Assembly: GCA_964590495.1 (NCBI GenBank)
Contig: CAZPWQ010000140.1
Location: 1 to 7,774, forward strand
Direction: 5' to 3'
DNA length: 7,774 bases
Source: CAZPWQ01 sp964590495
Lineage (GTDB): Bacteria; Bacteroidota; Rhodothermia; Balneolales; Balneolaceae
Below, piece after piece: positions 1 through 5,809 of the stretch. Positions within the stretch are counted from its first letter, which is position 1. Each line of letters starts with the position of its first letter. Both the position numbers and the translations under genes were made by a program. The notes below the pieces were generated by a model. It was not told where the DNA came from. It did no database searches and saw only the letters and a list, made by a program, of their open reading frames with translations.

Positions 1-186
1 GTCCCGCAAATAATGCAACACCATTACCACTGAATTAACATACGAGACATTAAGAGCCCTTAGAAGTGTTAGCAAGAAAAATAAGCTATAAGGAGCTCCG
101 CTCCCGTAACCAGGCTCTTTATCGGGAGCAGGATACCCTCCGAATAATTTTTTTTCTTAGTGGCCTTAATGCCTTAGTGGTATTTC
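1..186. other. Gene-poor flank with hairpin, T-run and short repeat
   Basis: No reading frame here looks like a real protein. A plus-strand frame opens at 66 but runs on into the antisense of the SDR gene, so I discount it. The stretch holds a GC-rich inverted repeat (100-129), a run of eight T (148-155) and three imperfect copies of an 8-9 base unit resembling TTAGTGGC at about 156-180. Read on the minus strand it is the 3' flank of the SDR gene that ends at 187, so it may form that gene's transcript end. No hairpin is followed directly by a U-tract. Confidence 0.5.
92..129. repeat. Competing GC-rich inverted repeats, possible terminator
   Basis: GCTCCCG at 100-106 pairs perfectly with CGGGAGC at 123-129. 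With one bulged base the stem extends by TAA/TTA. The left arm can instead pair with GGAGC at 92-96 across a three-base loop, so the two hairpins exclude each other. On the minus strand this lies about 60 bases past the SDR stop. The nearest T-rich stretches are 15-20 bases away on either strand, which is poor for a classic intrinsic terminator. Confidence 0.3.
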
Positions 187-858
187 TCAGGGTTGCAGCG
201 GGCGCACTTGCAGATCGGTATAGTGAAAGTTTTGGTGACATTTCAGGATATGGGCAACCGAATCAGCAAGATCATCCGGCAGCAGTTTGTTCTTGTTGGA
301 CGAAGAAAAGCCGGTATCGACAGAGCCGGGCGACAGGCAGGTAACTTTAACGCCATAATCCCGCAACTCTTGGTGTAACGATTCAGTTATGCCTACTACG
401 GCGTGTTTTGTACCGCAGTAACAGCTCATGCCGGCAATGCCATTGGTTCCCGCTCCCGAAGAAATATTGATGATATGCCCCTCCCCGCTTTCTTTCATTT
501 GTGGAATAATCAGGCGGGTTACATAAAATATGCCGTGTACATTCAGGTCAAAGAGATACCGCCATTTATCGGCCGGCATTTCATCCATTTCCGCACGGTA
601 TCCGGCGCCGGCATTATTAATCAGTATGGAAATATCCTCCCCCAGCCGGTCTGAAGTTTCATCATAAGCTTCTTCTACAGATTCTTCTTTGGTAAGATCG
701 GTCTTGAAATGGAAAAAGCGATCATGGTCCAGGTTTTCTGGCGGCGTACGGCTCCAGCCGGCTACAGTTACCCCTTCATTGAGCAGTTTATTCGTTATGG
801 CCAGTCCGATGCCTTTGCTGGCACCGGTTACCAGGGCTGTCCTGTTTTGTAAGTTCAT
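187..858 (-). CDS. Short-chain dehydrogenase/reductase (SDR), 223 aa
   Basis: This is a cytoplasmic NAD(P)-dependent oxidoreductase of the classical SDR family with a single Rossmann domain. Visible motifs are the dinucleotide-binding TGASKGIG at residues 11-18, NNAG at 81-84, the structural/catalytic Asn106 (in LNVHG), a Ser pair at 133-134 (Ser134 the likely catalytic one) and YCGTK with Tyr147 and Lys151. Arg37 after the second strand favours NADP(H), as known for the family. The end (QVRPLQP) is typical of complete SDRs, so the shorter than usual length (223 against about 240-260) is not a truncation. The start ATG follows an A/T-rich leader without a Shine-Dalgarno. It is divergent from a second SDR gene. 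The substrate cannot be told from the sequence; SDRs of this type reduce carbonyls or oxidise alcohols. Confidence 0.93.
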   Translation of the reverse strand: MNLQNRTALVTGASKGIGLAITNKLLNEGVTVAGWSRTPPENLDHDRFFHFKTDLTKEESVEEAYDETSDRLGEDISILINNAGAGYRAEMDEMPADKWRYLFDLNVHGIFYVTRLIIPQMKESGEGHIINISSGAGTNGIAGMSCYCGTKHAVVGITESLHQELRDYGVKVTCLSPGSVDTGFSSSNKNKLLPDDLADSVAHILKCHQNFHYTDLQVRPLQP

Positions 859-900
859 AAGCTTTTAAAAATTGATTCTGAATACGAAAATGATGTTTAT

Positions 901-950
901 CCACAATACAAGAGCGCTTACAAATAAGTTCAAAGCCGGAAAAACGCAAC
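901..950 (-). promoter_or_regulatory. Weak candidate promoter for the leftward SDR gene
   Basis: On the minus strand a TTG (plus-strand CAA at about 949-951) is followed 18 bases later by CTTATTTG. This keeps the TTTG and spacing of the Bacteroidota-type -33/-7 promoter (TTG, then TAnnTTTG), but the TA of the -7 box is not matched. It lies in the right place, 60-90 bases upstream of the start at 858. The match is weak and rests on an assumed taxonomic group. Confidence 0.15.
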
Positions 951-985
951 TTATTTTTTTCATTTCATGTTTTGGAGATGAACAA

Positions 986-1006
986 ATGTACAATCACAGA
1001 TCATGA
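986..1006 (+). CDS. Possible six-codon leader ORF (MYNHRS) overlapping the next start
   Basis: A GGAG at 974-977 sits eight bases before an ATG at 986. This is the only well-spaced Shine-Dalgarno I noticed near a gene start in the window, yet it serves this ATG and not the SDR start at 1003. The tiny frame encodes MYNHRS and stops at 1004-1006, so its stop overlaps the SDR start in an ATGA arrangement, the usual geometry for translational coupling. It could be a coupling leader that lets ribosomes re-initiate on the SDR gene. It could equally be chance, and in SD-poor lineages the GGAG may mean little. Confidence 0.25.
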   Translation: MYNHRS

Positions 1007-1794
1007 AATTACCAGGTACAAAAATTTTGGTTACCGGAGGAAGCGCCGGAATCGGAAAGGCACTGATTAAAGAACTCTCAGAAAAAGGAGTAACCGATAT
1101 TGCCGTTATGGGGAGAACCGCCCAAAAACTGGATGATCTTGAAGATCAATTCCCTGCGGTCCGGTTTCTTAAAATTCAAGGTGATGTATCTCAGCCCGAA
1201 GACATTCATGCTGCCGTCGAAACTGTAGAGGAAGAATGGGGAGAACTGGATATCCTGATAAATAACGCCGGAGTAGTGAGTGCGGGATTACTGCATGAAA
1301 TAGACGATAAAGACATCATCGATCAGGTGAATATTAATCTGACAGGTTTAATTTTGATGACCAAATACTTTCTGCCATTGCTTAAGGAAAGCCCGGAGGG
1401 GGCATTGATCAATATATCTTCCGGGCTGGGATATATAGCTATGCCGTTCTACAGTGTTTATGCGGCAACGAAATCAGGTGTTAAACATTTTTCAGAATCT
1501 ATGCGAAGAGAACTTTCGGATTATCCCATTCACGTAATGACGATTTATCCCACGGCTACAGATACTGATATGATGAAAAATGCTAAGATGGAGAGGACAA
1601 TGGATAGCCCTGAAGAAGTAGCCGGGGCCACTATAAATGGACTGATCAATAAGAAAATAGAGGTAATACTGGGAGGCCAACAGCGAATTGATACTATTAG
1701 GGCAAATTTTAAAGAACCGTTACAAGTGGATAAAAAAGTTAAAAAGAAATTCGAGTCATTACGTGAGCGGGCAGAACATCACCGTTCAATGTGA
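1003..1794 (+). CDS. Short-chain dehydrogenase/reductase (SDR), 263 aa
   Basis: This is a second classical SDR, a cytoplasmic NAD(P)-dependent oxidoreductase. Motifs are TGGSAGIG at residues 11-18, Arg38 in the position that favours NADP(H), NNAG at 87-90, Asn112 (INLTG), Ser140 (NISSG) and YAATK with Tyr153 and Lys157. The C-terminal 30 residues are unusually basic (several Lys-Lys pairs) and probably helical, beyond the Rossmann core. The general pattern, with YPTATDTDM after the sixth strand and a hydrophobic substrate loop, recalls DltE/YqjQ-type SDRs, but I cannot name a substrate. It differs too much from the neighbouring SDR to be a recent duplicate. No in-frame start exists upstream of 1003 before a stop at 979-981, which fixes the start. 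Downstream it converges on the DsrE-family gene. Confidence 0.93.
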   Translation: MKLPGTKILVTGGSAGIGKALIKELSEKGVTDIAVMGRTAQKLDDLEDQFPAVRFLKIQGDVSQPEDIHAAVETVEEEWGELDILINNAGVVSAGLLHEIDDKDIIDQVNINLTGLILMTKYFLPLLKESPEGALINISSGLGYIAMPFYSVYAATKSGVKHFSESMRRELSDYPIHVMTIYPTATDTDMMKNAKMERTMDSPEEVAGATINGLINKKIEVILGGQQRIDTIRANFKEPLQVDKKVKKKFESLRERAEHHRSM

Positions 1795-1923
1795 CCTGTA
1801 ATGATTTTATACTCTTTTAAATTGTACTATGGTAAATTCTAAACAATTACGCGGCACTACCTGTGCATGAATGATATGGATCGCAGGGATATAAATGGAC
1901 ACGTTATTAAAAATGCATGATGA

Positions 1924-2015
1924 GGGTAACTTGCCGTTAATCACGGCAATGGGTAAAATATGGGGTCATTTCTAATTCCTAATTGTGCTGCTATTTTTTA
2001 CAGAAGTTACCCATT
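1924..2015. terminator. Hairpins between convergent genes, candidate terminator region
   Basis: TTGCCGT (1931-1937) and ACGGCAA (1943-1949) form a perfect 7-bp stem with a 5-base loop between the stop codons of the convergent SDR and DsrE-family genes. AATGGGTAA (1948-1956) also pairs with TTACCCATT (2007-2015, overlapping the DsrE stop), and GGGTAAC (1924-1930) pairs with GTTACCC (2006-2012), so alternative folds exist. No uridine tract follows the short stem directly on either strand, so terminator function is only positional inference. Confidence 0.35.
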
Positions 2016-2370
2016 AAAAAGTTATTACCCGGTAGCCATCGGCTATGAAGTTTCTAAGGCTTGGATGCTGGTCATATTCATCCAGAAGTTCTACGTCAGA
2101 ATTTTTAACTTCTTTGAATACGCCGAATGCCTTTGCACAAAACTTACATGCTCCATAGATACTATCTTTTACCGAAGCATAAAGTGGATGAGCATCATGT
2201 TCCTCGTTTTCTAATTCGGGTATCCATTCCGTTCCGGCACCGTCAAAAATGATTTTAACTTCATCGTTATGATCCTGCAACTCTTTGGCCAATTCGAATG
2301 CATTTACAACGCGTCCAAGTGATTCGTGTGACTCCGTTCCGGCGAGTACTACTATTGCAATTTTATCCAT
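2014..2370 (-). CDS. DsrE-family small sulfur-relay-like protein, 118 aa
   Basis: This small cytoplasmic protein has the DsrE/YchN-type alpha/beta fold. The first strand (KIAIVVLAG, residues 3-11) is followed by a helix with NAFELAKEL, a second strand (VKIIFDGAG), and a central GACKFCAKAFG containing Cys75 and Cys78 as a CxxC. The end EYDQHPSLRNFIADGYRVITF is typical of one branch of the family in which GAC..CA..FG and a DGY.VITF end are conserved. Characterised DsrE relatives carry persulfide sulfur or act in thiol chemistry; for this branch no substrate is established that I know of. The length matches the family (about 115-125). It stands alone on the minus strand, divergent from the thioredoxin lipoprotein operon. 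The start has no Shine-Dalgarno. Confidence 0.82.
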   Translation of the reverse strand: MDKIAIVVLAGTESHESLGRVVNAFELAKELQDHNDEVKIIFDGAGTEWIPELENEEHDAHPLYASVKDSIYGACKFCAKAFGVFKEVKNSDVELLDEYDQHPSLRNFIADGYRVITF

Positions 2371-2669
2371 AATAATCAGTCGATTTTATTTCTCTTATCC
2401 TCATGATTTTTTCGACGATCCGTATCGGGAGTTTCTTACATATTTTTTTAGAGAACCAATATAATTAAGTAAGATATCTGATAGAAAGGCTGTCTATTTT
2501 GTGCGGCGGTCTTGTATTGCCGGTCAAACCAATTCTTTAATGTGGAAGAGTTATTTCAGCCGTTAAATTTCATTCAGAGCTACCGGACATGCAGTCAACT
2601 AAGAATCTTTATTCTGAACGTTAATGGTATAGAAGTTCTTAATATTAACAAATAAAAAACAATATAATT
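2371..2669. other. 299-bp divergent intergenic region, no clear signals
   Basis: The region separates the DsrE-family gene (leftward) from the thioredoxin lipoprotein operon (rightward), so both promoters should lie here. I find no convincing -10/-35 or TAnnTTTG box on either strand, no RNA gene and no riboswitch-like fold. The last 30 bases before the lipoprotein ATG are almost entirely A/T, a leader style common where translation does not rely on Shine-Dalgarno pairing. Confidence 0.4.
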
Positions 2670-3209
2670 ATGTACAATACGATCAATATTACAGTCTTAA
2701 CAGGAGCTTTATTGCTCTTTGCAATGGCTTGTTCGTCGGAATCTTCCGAGACTGCTGAAGTACAGCAGGCAAGCCAACAACAGAATGAAGCGATAAAAGC
2801 CCCGGATTTTGAAGTCACCACTATTGATGGTGAGACAATAAGTCTGCAAAAATCTATGGAAGAGGACAAGCCTATGGTAGTATATTTTACCGCTTCATGG
2901 TGCCCGATCTGTGCTAAAAACTGGCCTGCACTGTCTGAAGTCTATCCGGATTATAAAGACAGACTTACTTTGGTGGCCATTGGTATTGATCCCACCGACG
3001 ACGAGGAGGTAATGCGTGAATTATCTGAAGAAAAAGGATTTACCTTTCCCGTTACCAAAGGGCAACCAGAGATTATGATGGATTTTGGTGTCGAATCCCA
3101 GGCGACCACCGTTGGAATAAACCGTGACGGTACCATTGCCTTTCAGAAAAACAAAACAGCACTCAGCGAACAGGAGTACCGGGATTTATTTGATGAGCTG
3201 GTGAACTAA
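2670..3209 (+). CDS. TlpA-like thioredoxin-fold lipoprotein, 179 aa
   Basis: This is probably a membrane-anchored extracytoplasmic thiol-disulfide oxidoreductase. Residues 4-20 are a hydrophobic signal segment ending AMA-Cys21, a lipobox-like site, followed by a Ser/Glu/Gln-rich linker to about residue 43. The redoxin/AlkA-TSA-type thioredoxin domain covers about 44-178: it begins APDFEVTTIDG and has the active site WCPIC (Trp77, Cys78, Cys81). Two things are odd. The signal's n-region has no Lys or Arg. The position where the fold normally has cis-Pro before TT holds Ala145 (QATTVGINRDG). The stop lies five bases before the CcdA-like gene, so the two are surely co-transcribed, and CcdA-type proteins are known to reduce such exported thioredoxins. 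It could be TlpA/ResA-like in cytochrome c maturation, or a general periplasmic reductase; no cytochrome genes are nearby. Confidence 0.88.
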   Translation: MYNTINITVLTGALLLFAMACSSESSETAEVQQASQQQNEAIKAPDFEVTTIDGETISLQKSMEEDKPMVVYFTASWCPICAKNWPALSEVYPDYKDRLTLVAIGIDPTDDEEVMRELSEEKGFTFPVTKGQPEIMMDFGVESQATTVGINRDGTIAFQKNKTALSEQEYRDLFDELVN

Positions 3210-3214
3210 TCCAT

Positions 3215-3886
3215 ATGCAGGAGTTTGTTTATTTTTCATTTCTACAGGGGGTTCTGGCCTTTTTGGCGCCATGTGCCGTGGCTTTATTGCCCGGTTACAT
3301 CGTCGCCTTTGTTTCACGAAACTCTCAGGGCGACCCTACTGTAGTTACCCGGCTGGGTCGCGGCTTTAAGTTGGCTCTGCTCAGTATTTTGGGAATACTG
3401 GCCGTTTACGCTATTGCCGGTATTATGATTATCGTTGCCAGCCAGGTTTTAAAAGATTATATGATGTGGATTACGATTGGCATGGGTGCTGTGTTAATTG
3501 TACTCGGAATATTCATGGTGATGGGAAAGGATGTTTCCTTTTCACTCAATATGAATAACCCAACCCATAGAACAGAAGCAGTTGAAGCATTTGTTTTTGG
3601 GATAGCTTATGCCATCGGAGCCCTGGGTTGTCTTTTCCCGCTTTTTTTGGTTGTTGCAACACAGGCGATGGCGGCACCTACAACTTGGGAGGGTGCTTCC
3701 TACATCGGCGCGTATTTTTTCGGCATCAGTGGTATGATGATCGCCACAATTATGTTGTCAACGTTTGCGAAGGATTTGCTTATGAAATACCTGAGGAAAA
3801 TACTTCCTCATATGGAGCGGATAACAGGCGGTTTACTAATCCTGGCGGGTATATACGTGATTCATTATCAAATGGCCCTTTATTAG
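3215..3886 (+). CDS. CcdA/DsbD-beta-like transmembrane electron-transfer protein, 223 aa
   Basis: This is an inner-membrane protein expected to carry reducing equivalents from cytoplasmic thioredoxin to periplasmic thiol proteins. There are six likely membrane segments (about 5-32, 52-75, 84-104, 125-150, 160-185 and 203-220). The two family cysteines are visible: Cys20 in LAPCAVALLPGY at the first segment and Cys139 in GALGCLFP at the fourth, matching the pseudo-symmetric Cys pair of CcdA. The second Cys follows Gly rather than the Pro seen in many CcdA proteins (PC), as in some CcdA branches with a GC motif. Length is normal for CcdA (about 220-240), with no extra DsbD domains. It sits five bases after the thioredoxin lipoprotein, its likely partner. 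No Shine-Dalgarno is seen, so translation may be coupled. Confidence 0.88.
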   Translation: MQEFVYFSFLQGVLAFLAPCAVALLPGYIVAFVSRNSQGDPTVVTRLGRGFKLALLSILGILAVYAIAGIMIIVASQVLKDYMMWITIGMGAVLIVLGIFMVMGKDVSFSLNMNNPTHRTEAVEAFVFGIAYAIGALGCLFPLFLVVATQAMAAPTTWEGASYIGAYFFGISGMMIATIMLSTFAKDLLMKYLRKILPHMERITGGLLILAGIYVIHYQMALY

Positions 3887-3999
3887 GGAGAATATAGAAT
3901 CATACTTGGCTTATTTATTTCAAAATAGAGTAAGATCTTTAAACATAACCACATCCAAAGAGTTAATCCCGTAATTACGAATTCAAAAGTATTATACCT

Positions 4000-4149
4000 A
4001 TGGATCAGTTAAATAAATTATCAGGAATAGCACACTGGCTGCCAAGACTGTCACTTGCTTCTATTTTCATTTACCACGGATTTCCTAAAATAGCCATGGC
4101 AGGTGATGTTGCTGCGATGATGGAGATGCCTGTTGTTATGGTTTTAATG
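4000..4149 (+). CDS. DoxX-family membrane protein, N-terminal 50 aa (cut by gap)
   Basis: Only the first 50 residues are present before the run of N. They include RLSLASIFIYHGFPKI (residues 16-31), which matches the first membrane helix of DoxX/DoxD-type proteins (an Arg, a hydrophobic helix, then HG.xK). A second hydrophobic stretch (VVMVLM) begins at the gap. DoxX proteins are small integral membrane proteins of about 130-150 residues with four helices. Known relatives work in thiosulfate:quinone oxidation or in membrane-associated oxidoreductase complexes in redox stress, but most are uncharacterised. About 80-100 residues are missing. Any protein read through the N and beyond 4250 is an artefact, since that sequence is antisense to the next gene. 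It lies 113 bases after the CcdA-like gene on the same strand and may belong to that transcript. Confidence 0.75.
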
Positions 4150-4249
4150 NNNNNNNNNNNNNNNNNNNNNNNNNNNNNNNNNNNNNNNNNNNNNNNNNNN
4201 NNNNNNNNNNNNNNNNNNNNNNNNNNNNNNNNNNNNNNNNNNNNNNNNN
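4150..4249. other. Assembly gap (100 N)
   Basis: Exactly 100 N stand here, the usual placeholder for a scaffold gap of unknown length. The DoxX gene runs into it from the left and the FMN oxidoreductase gene from the right, in convergent orientation. Completing a normal DoxX protein alone would need about 250-300 bases, so the true gap is probably longer than 100 unless the two genes overlap or DoxX is truncated. Confidence 0.97.
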
Positions 4250-4923
4250 CCGGCCTGGTCAAGCATGTATGCCATGTGCATCAGGTTCCAGGTCATAAAA
4301 GTGGTATTTCGCTGGGTAAATTCATTATCAAATCCTATAGGACCGTTCTCGCCTTCATCACCGTAGCTTGGCCCCGGACCTGCTTCTCCAATCCAGCCAG
4401 CGTCGGCCTGTGGGGGAATGACATAACCCAGGTGTTGCAGGCTGTAAATAATATTCATCGAGCAGTGTTTGATGCCGTCTTCGTTACCGGTTATCAGGCA
4501 CCCGCCTGTACGACCATAATAGGCATACTGACCCTTTTCATTCAGATTGCCTGAATAGCCATACAGCCGTTCGATTACTCTTGTACAAACTGATGATTTT
4601 TCACCCAGCCAGATGGGAGAGCCGAGAATTAAAATATTGGCATCCATTACCTTTTTCTGAATTTCCGGCCAGTCATCCTTTTCAAAGCCATGTTCAGTCA
4701 TATCCGGATATACCCCCGGGGCTATATAATAATCCACCGGACGAAGTATTTCAGTGGAAATATTATTTTCTTCCAGGATCGCTTTGGAGACTTCAATAAG
4801 TGTTTCGGTATGTGAAGGCTTCGTACTGGGCTTAAGCGTACAATTTAATATCAATGCTTTCAGGTTTGAAAAATCCCACTTGCTGTCATTGCAAAGTTCT
4901 TTCTGCTTTTTTGATAGTACCAT
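4250..4923 (-). CDS. Flavodoxin-fold NAD(P)H-dependent FMN oxidoreductase, 3' end missing
   Basis: This is a cytoplasmic flavoprotein of the NADPH-dependent FMN reductase/flavodoxin-like superfamily, which transfers electrons from NAD(P)H through FMN. After a roughly 20-residue polar N-terminal extension come strand LKALILNCTL (21-30) and the phosphate loop with KPSHTE (35-40), then ILILGSPIWLGEKSS (97-111), the second FMN-contact loop, and GGCLITGNEDG (140-150). A C-terminal GPGPSYGDEGENGP (182-195) and a helix NLMHMAYMLDQAG run into the gap. At 225 residues it lacks probably only 5-20 residues. This subfamily (NCT..S.TE at the start, PIWLGE in the middle) is widespread but its substrate is not established; quinone or electrophile reduction is a plausible guess. 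Codons read in frame to the first N, so there is no frameshift on this side. Palindromic DNA lies about 46-74 bases upstream. Confidence 0.85.
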
Positions 4924-4968
4924 ATGTATAGCTGTTGCATTATTGGTTAGCTTATAATTTTAATTGTG

Positions 4969-4997
4969 CGGGCCCGATAGATAGGATCATAACTATC
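4969..4997. promoter_or_regulatory. Paired palindromes upstream of the flavoprotein gene, candidate operator
   Basis: An 8-bp perfect palindrome CGGGCCCG (4969-4976) abuts a 22-bp near-palindrome (4976-4997) with arms GATAG and CTATC, a central GATC and 9 of 11 base pairs matching. Both lie between the AhpD-like stop and the flavoprotein start at 4923, 46-74 bases upstream of that start, where a repressor could sit over the promoter. A site this symmetric is only moderately unlikely by chance. Confidence 0.3.
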
Positions 4998-5020
4998 AAT
5001 ATTACAAACTACTTCTGCCT

Positions 5021-5048
5021 GAGTAAGTTGAAGTTATAAGAGTAAGTT
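5021..5048. repeat. Direct repeat GAGTAAGTT x2, 19-bp period
   Basis: Two identical 9-mers start 19 bases apart (5021-5029 and 5040-5048), just after the stop of the AhpD-like gene as read on the minus strand. The 19-bp phase is close to two helical turns, which would put both on one face of the DNA. The motif is A/T-rich and short, so chance is a real alternative. Confidence 0.35.
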
Positions 5049-5609
5049 CTAGTATTTATATCCGCGGATTTCTTCTTCATCCGCTTTAACTCCTAAACCC
5101 TGAATTAATCGATTTACAAAATTGAAGTAGCTGATGACCAGTACAGCATCCAGAATAGCGCGGTCAGTAAGCCCCGTGTTTTTAAGCGGTTGTATATCAA
5201 TGTCTTCTGAAATTTTATAGGGTTGTAAAGTTAACTTTTGAGCTAACTTGCATAAACGGGAATCTACATTATTCAGATTCAGCTGGGTGTAATTTTCGCG
5301 TAGCTGTGTAACTTTCTTTATGTCTTTCCAGTAATGATTGAGAGCCTCCGCGTGATGCAGCTGACAATATTCACACTCATTTACTGCCGAAACTACTACA
5401 GCTATCATTTCTCGCTGAGGCCTGCTCAGCGGCGACTTGCCAAACATGATGGACATATAAAGATCCATATGTTGCATTATAGTATCCGGATTTAAGCTCT
5501 GTAATTTATGAATCCGGGCCAGTTTCCCCCGTTTTTTTTTCAGCTCGTTATAAATTTCCTTGAGATCACCTGTTGCCTCTTCAGGTTCAATAATTTCTAT
5601 AAATGCCAT
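5049..5609 (-). CDS. AhpD/carboxymuconolactone decarboxylase-like peroxidase-related enzyme, 186 aa
   Basis: This cytoplasmic all-helical protein belongs to the AhpD/CMD fold and is likely thiol-dependent. The complete AhpD relay can be read: Glu67 (RPQREMIAV), then Cys79 and Cys82 (NECEYCQLHH) and His86, with the Glu-to-first-Cys spacing of 12 as in Mycobacterium AhpD. Known AhpD reduces AhpC; the longer single-domain branch annotated as 'uncharacterized peroxidase-related' has the same motif and this size (about 180-190). Helix SPLSRPQREMIAVVVSAVN before the Cys pair and DRAILDAVLVISYFNFVNRLIQGLGV at 149-174 are typical. No ahpC is present in the window. The ATG start has no Shine-Dalgarno. 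It is divergent from the histidine kinase and reads towards the flavoprotein gene on the same strand with a 125-bp spacer, so co-transcription is possible but a separate promoter is likely. Confidence 0.88.
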   Translation of the reverse strand: MAFIEIIEPEEATGDLKEIYNELKKKRGKLARIHKLQSLNPDTIMQHMDLYMSIMFGKSPLSRPQREMIAVVVSAVNECEYCQLHHAEALNHYWKDIKKVTQLRENYTQLNLNNVDSRLCKLAQKLTLQPYKISEDIDIQPLKNTGLTDRAILDAVLVISYFNFVNRLIQGLGVKADEEEIRGYKY

Positions 5610-5809
5610 TAAATGATTTCCGGATTTAATTATCGGTTTATAGACGTTTAATCTAACATTTATCTTACTTAAATAAACGTAAGCTGAAACATGAGATGGG
5701 AAAATACTCTAACTAGCTAATTCATTCATTTCCAAATCACTATAAGTAAGATCATTACTTCACAGTTTGTCTAAGAGTTTATCGGGTGTACAAACTGGCA
5801 TAAATTAAA
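5610..5809. promoter_or_regulatory. 200-bp divergent regulatory region with several inverted repeats
   Basis: The region must hold the promoters of the AhpD-like gene (leftward) and the histidine kinase (rightward). Three perfect inverted repeats are visible: ACGTTTA (5644-5650) with TAAACGT (5674-5680), AAGTAA (5744-5749) with TTACTT (5755-5760), and CAGTTTGT (5763-5770) with ACAAACTG (5790-5797). No strong promoter box is recognisable. In DNA this A/T-rich, arms of 6-7 bp at such distances are expected by chance; the 8-bp one beside the kinase start is the most credible. Confidence 0.3.

Noticed and set aside
66..344. A 92-aa plus-strand frame with a hydrophobic middle
   Set aside because: Its second half is antisense to the well-supported SDR gene, its hydrophobic part is simply a translation of the T-run and TTAGTGGC repeat, and it has no family resemblance or ribosome site.
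983..990. Minus-strand TACATTTG matching the TAnnTTTG promoter box
   Set aside because: No TTG lies at the required distance upstream (the nearest is about 28 bases away), so it is probably chance.
187..1794. The two SDR genes as an inverted duplication
   Set aside because: They share only family motifs. Loop sequences, length and C-termini differ, and no matching DNA is seen between them.
3628..3897. An 89-aa frame inside the CcdA-like gene
   Set aside because: It is a shifted-frame shadow of the real membrane protein, rich in Cys/Gly/Tyr with no coherent pattern.
3970..3979. Perfect 10-bp palindrome CGTAATTACG before the DoxX start
   Set aside because: Several 10-bp palindromes are expected by chance in a window of this size, and nothing else marks it as an operator.
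4000..4554. A 184-aa plus-strand frame running through the N gap
   Set aside because: Only the first 50 residues are DoxX-like. After the gap the frame is antisense to the flavoprotein, and the gap length is arbitrary.
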